A DNA stretch of 64,000 nucleotides, taken from the NCBI RefSeq assembly GCF_915070105.1, contig NZ_CAJZFJ010000001.1, positions 16,066 to 80,065 of the forward strand. Direction: 5' to 3'. Below, in pieces: positions 63,937 to 64,000 of this stretch (the first letter of the stretch is position 1; each line of letters begins with the position of its first letter). The DNA comes from an uncultured Porphyromonas sp. (lineage in GTDB: Bacteria > Bacteroidota > Bacteroidia > Bacteroidales > Porphyromonadaceae). Both the position numbers and the translations under genes were made by a program. Below the pieces are notes generated by a model that worked only from the letters and a program-made list of their open reading frames with translations, did not search any database and was not told where the DNA came from.

Positions 63937-63990
63937 TACGTACGTGGATCTAATATCTACGTACGTGGATATTTGGATTTACGTGCCTGG
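63937..63990 (+). repeat. Second tandem array of 21-22 bp units at the window edge
   Basis: TACGTACGTGGAT occurs at 63937 and 63958, and a weaker TACGTGCCTGG at 63980. The array may continue beyond the window. Confidence 0.5.
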
Positions 63991-64000
63991 TCTTTAAGAC

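Larger units (their letters stand above)
63420..64000. other. Intergenic region to the right window edge
   Basis: No gene that I can support. It has a secDF promoter box (63479-63486), G/C-rich sequence to 63780, and two short tandem arrays (63801-63890 and 63937-63990). Confidence 0.5.

Overview
The window reads as one continuous stretch of a Bacteroidota chromosome, most likely a Porphyromonas or close relative. The grounds are Bacteroidota-type promoter boxes (TAnnTTTG) upstream of many genes, fused SecDF, DUF4836 and DUF4301 proteins, a GldE-like CNNM/CBS protein, BamE-like/DUF4476 lipoproteins, a PepO-type M13 peptidase with close P. gingivalis relatives, and a membrane-anchored CobN/HmuS-like chelatase. 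Genus assignment is inference; no rRNA or tRNA gene was seen. Almost all genes lie on the minus strand; only topA-truA and the three-lipoprotein cluster are on plus.

Layout. 1-5.2 kb: 5' part of a CobN/HmuS-like chelatase, then fabG and a TetR regulator. 5.9-9.1 kb: topA and truA (plus). 9.4-14.2 kb: a secreted transglutaminase-like protein, cutC and a GH29 fucosidase. 15.4-22.8 kb: a DUF4836 lipoprotein, then dapB-lepB-degenerate S26 paralogue-wbqC-ptrB. 23.4-25.8 kb: three tandem BamE-like/DUF4476 lipoproteins (plus). 25.9-32.4 kb: rnhB, sufS, ssb, tsaB, xth, queC and an AspT/YidE-type transporter. 32.6-38.1 kb: coaX-outer membrane protein-TPR-lptC-gldE-like, an envelope operon. 38.2-40.1 kb: rlmB-sua5-ybeY (RNA modification and maturation). 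40.9-47.3 kb: GH32 fructanase, 2-hydroxyacid dehydrogenase, namZ, murI and a split chromate transporter. 47.3-53 kb: M13 and M24 peptidases and DUF4301. 54.1-63.4 kb: an AT-richer surface lipoprotein with a small trailing ORF, a MarR regulator, a small lipoprotein, a GT2 glycosyltransferase, cysS and secDF.

The genes are mostly housekeeping plus envelope functions. The unusual content is in the long intergenic regions. Four of them hold a 62-bp array with identical geometry: three 22-bp units made of six palindromic 8-mers related to GTGTACAC, in which the fourth 8-mer is the only deviant in every copy. Three of these arrays sit inside a 325-351 bp element bounded by TTTGG...CCAAA, with no coding capacity, so it looks like a non-autonomous (MITE-like) element. 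A second dispersed family of long hairpins occurs at four loci, three of them beside an array element, and both families share a CATACCGAG-like box. The right edge of the window holds two more arrays of about 22-bp period. These repeats are the best candidates for something not well described.
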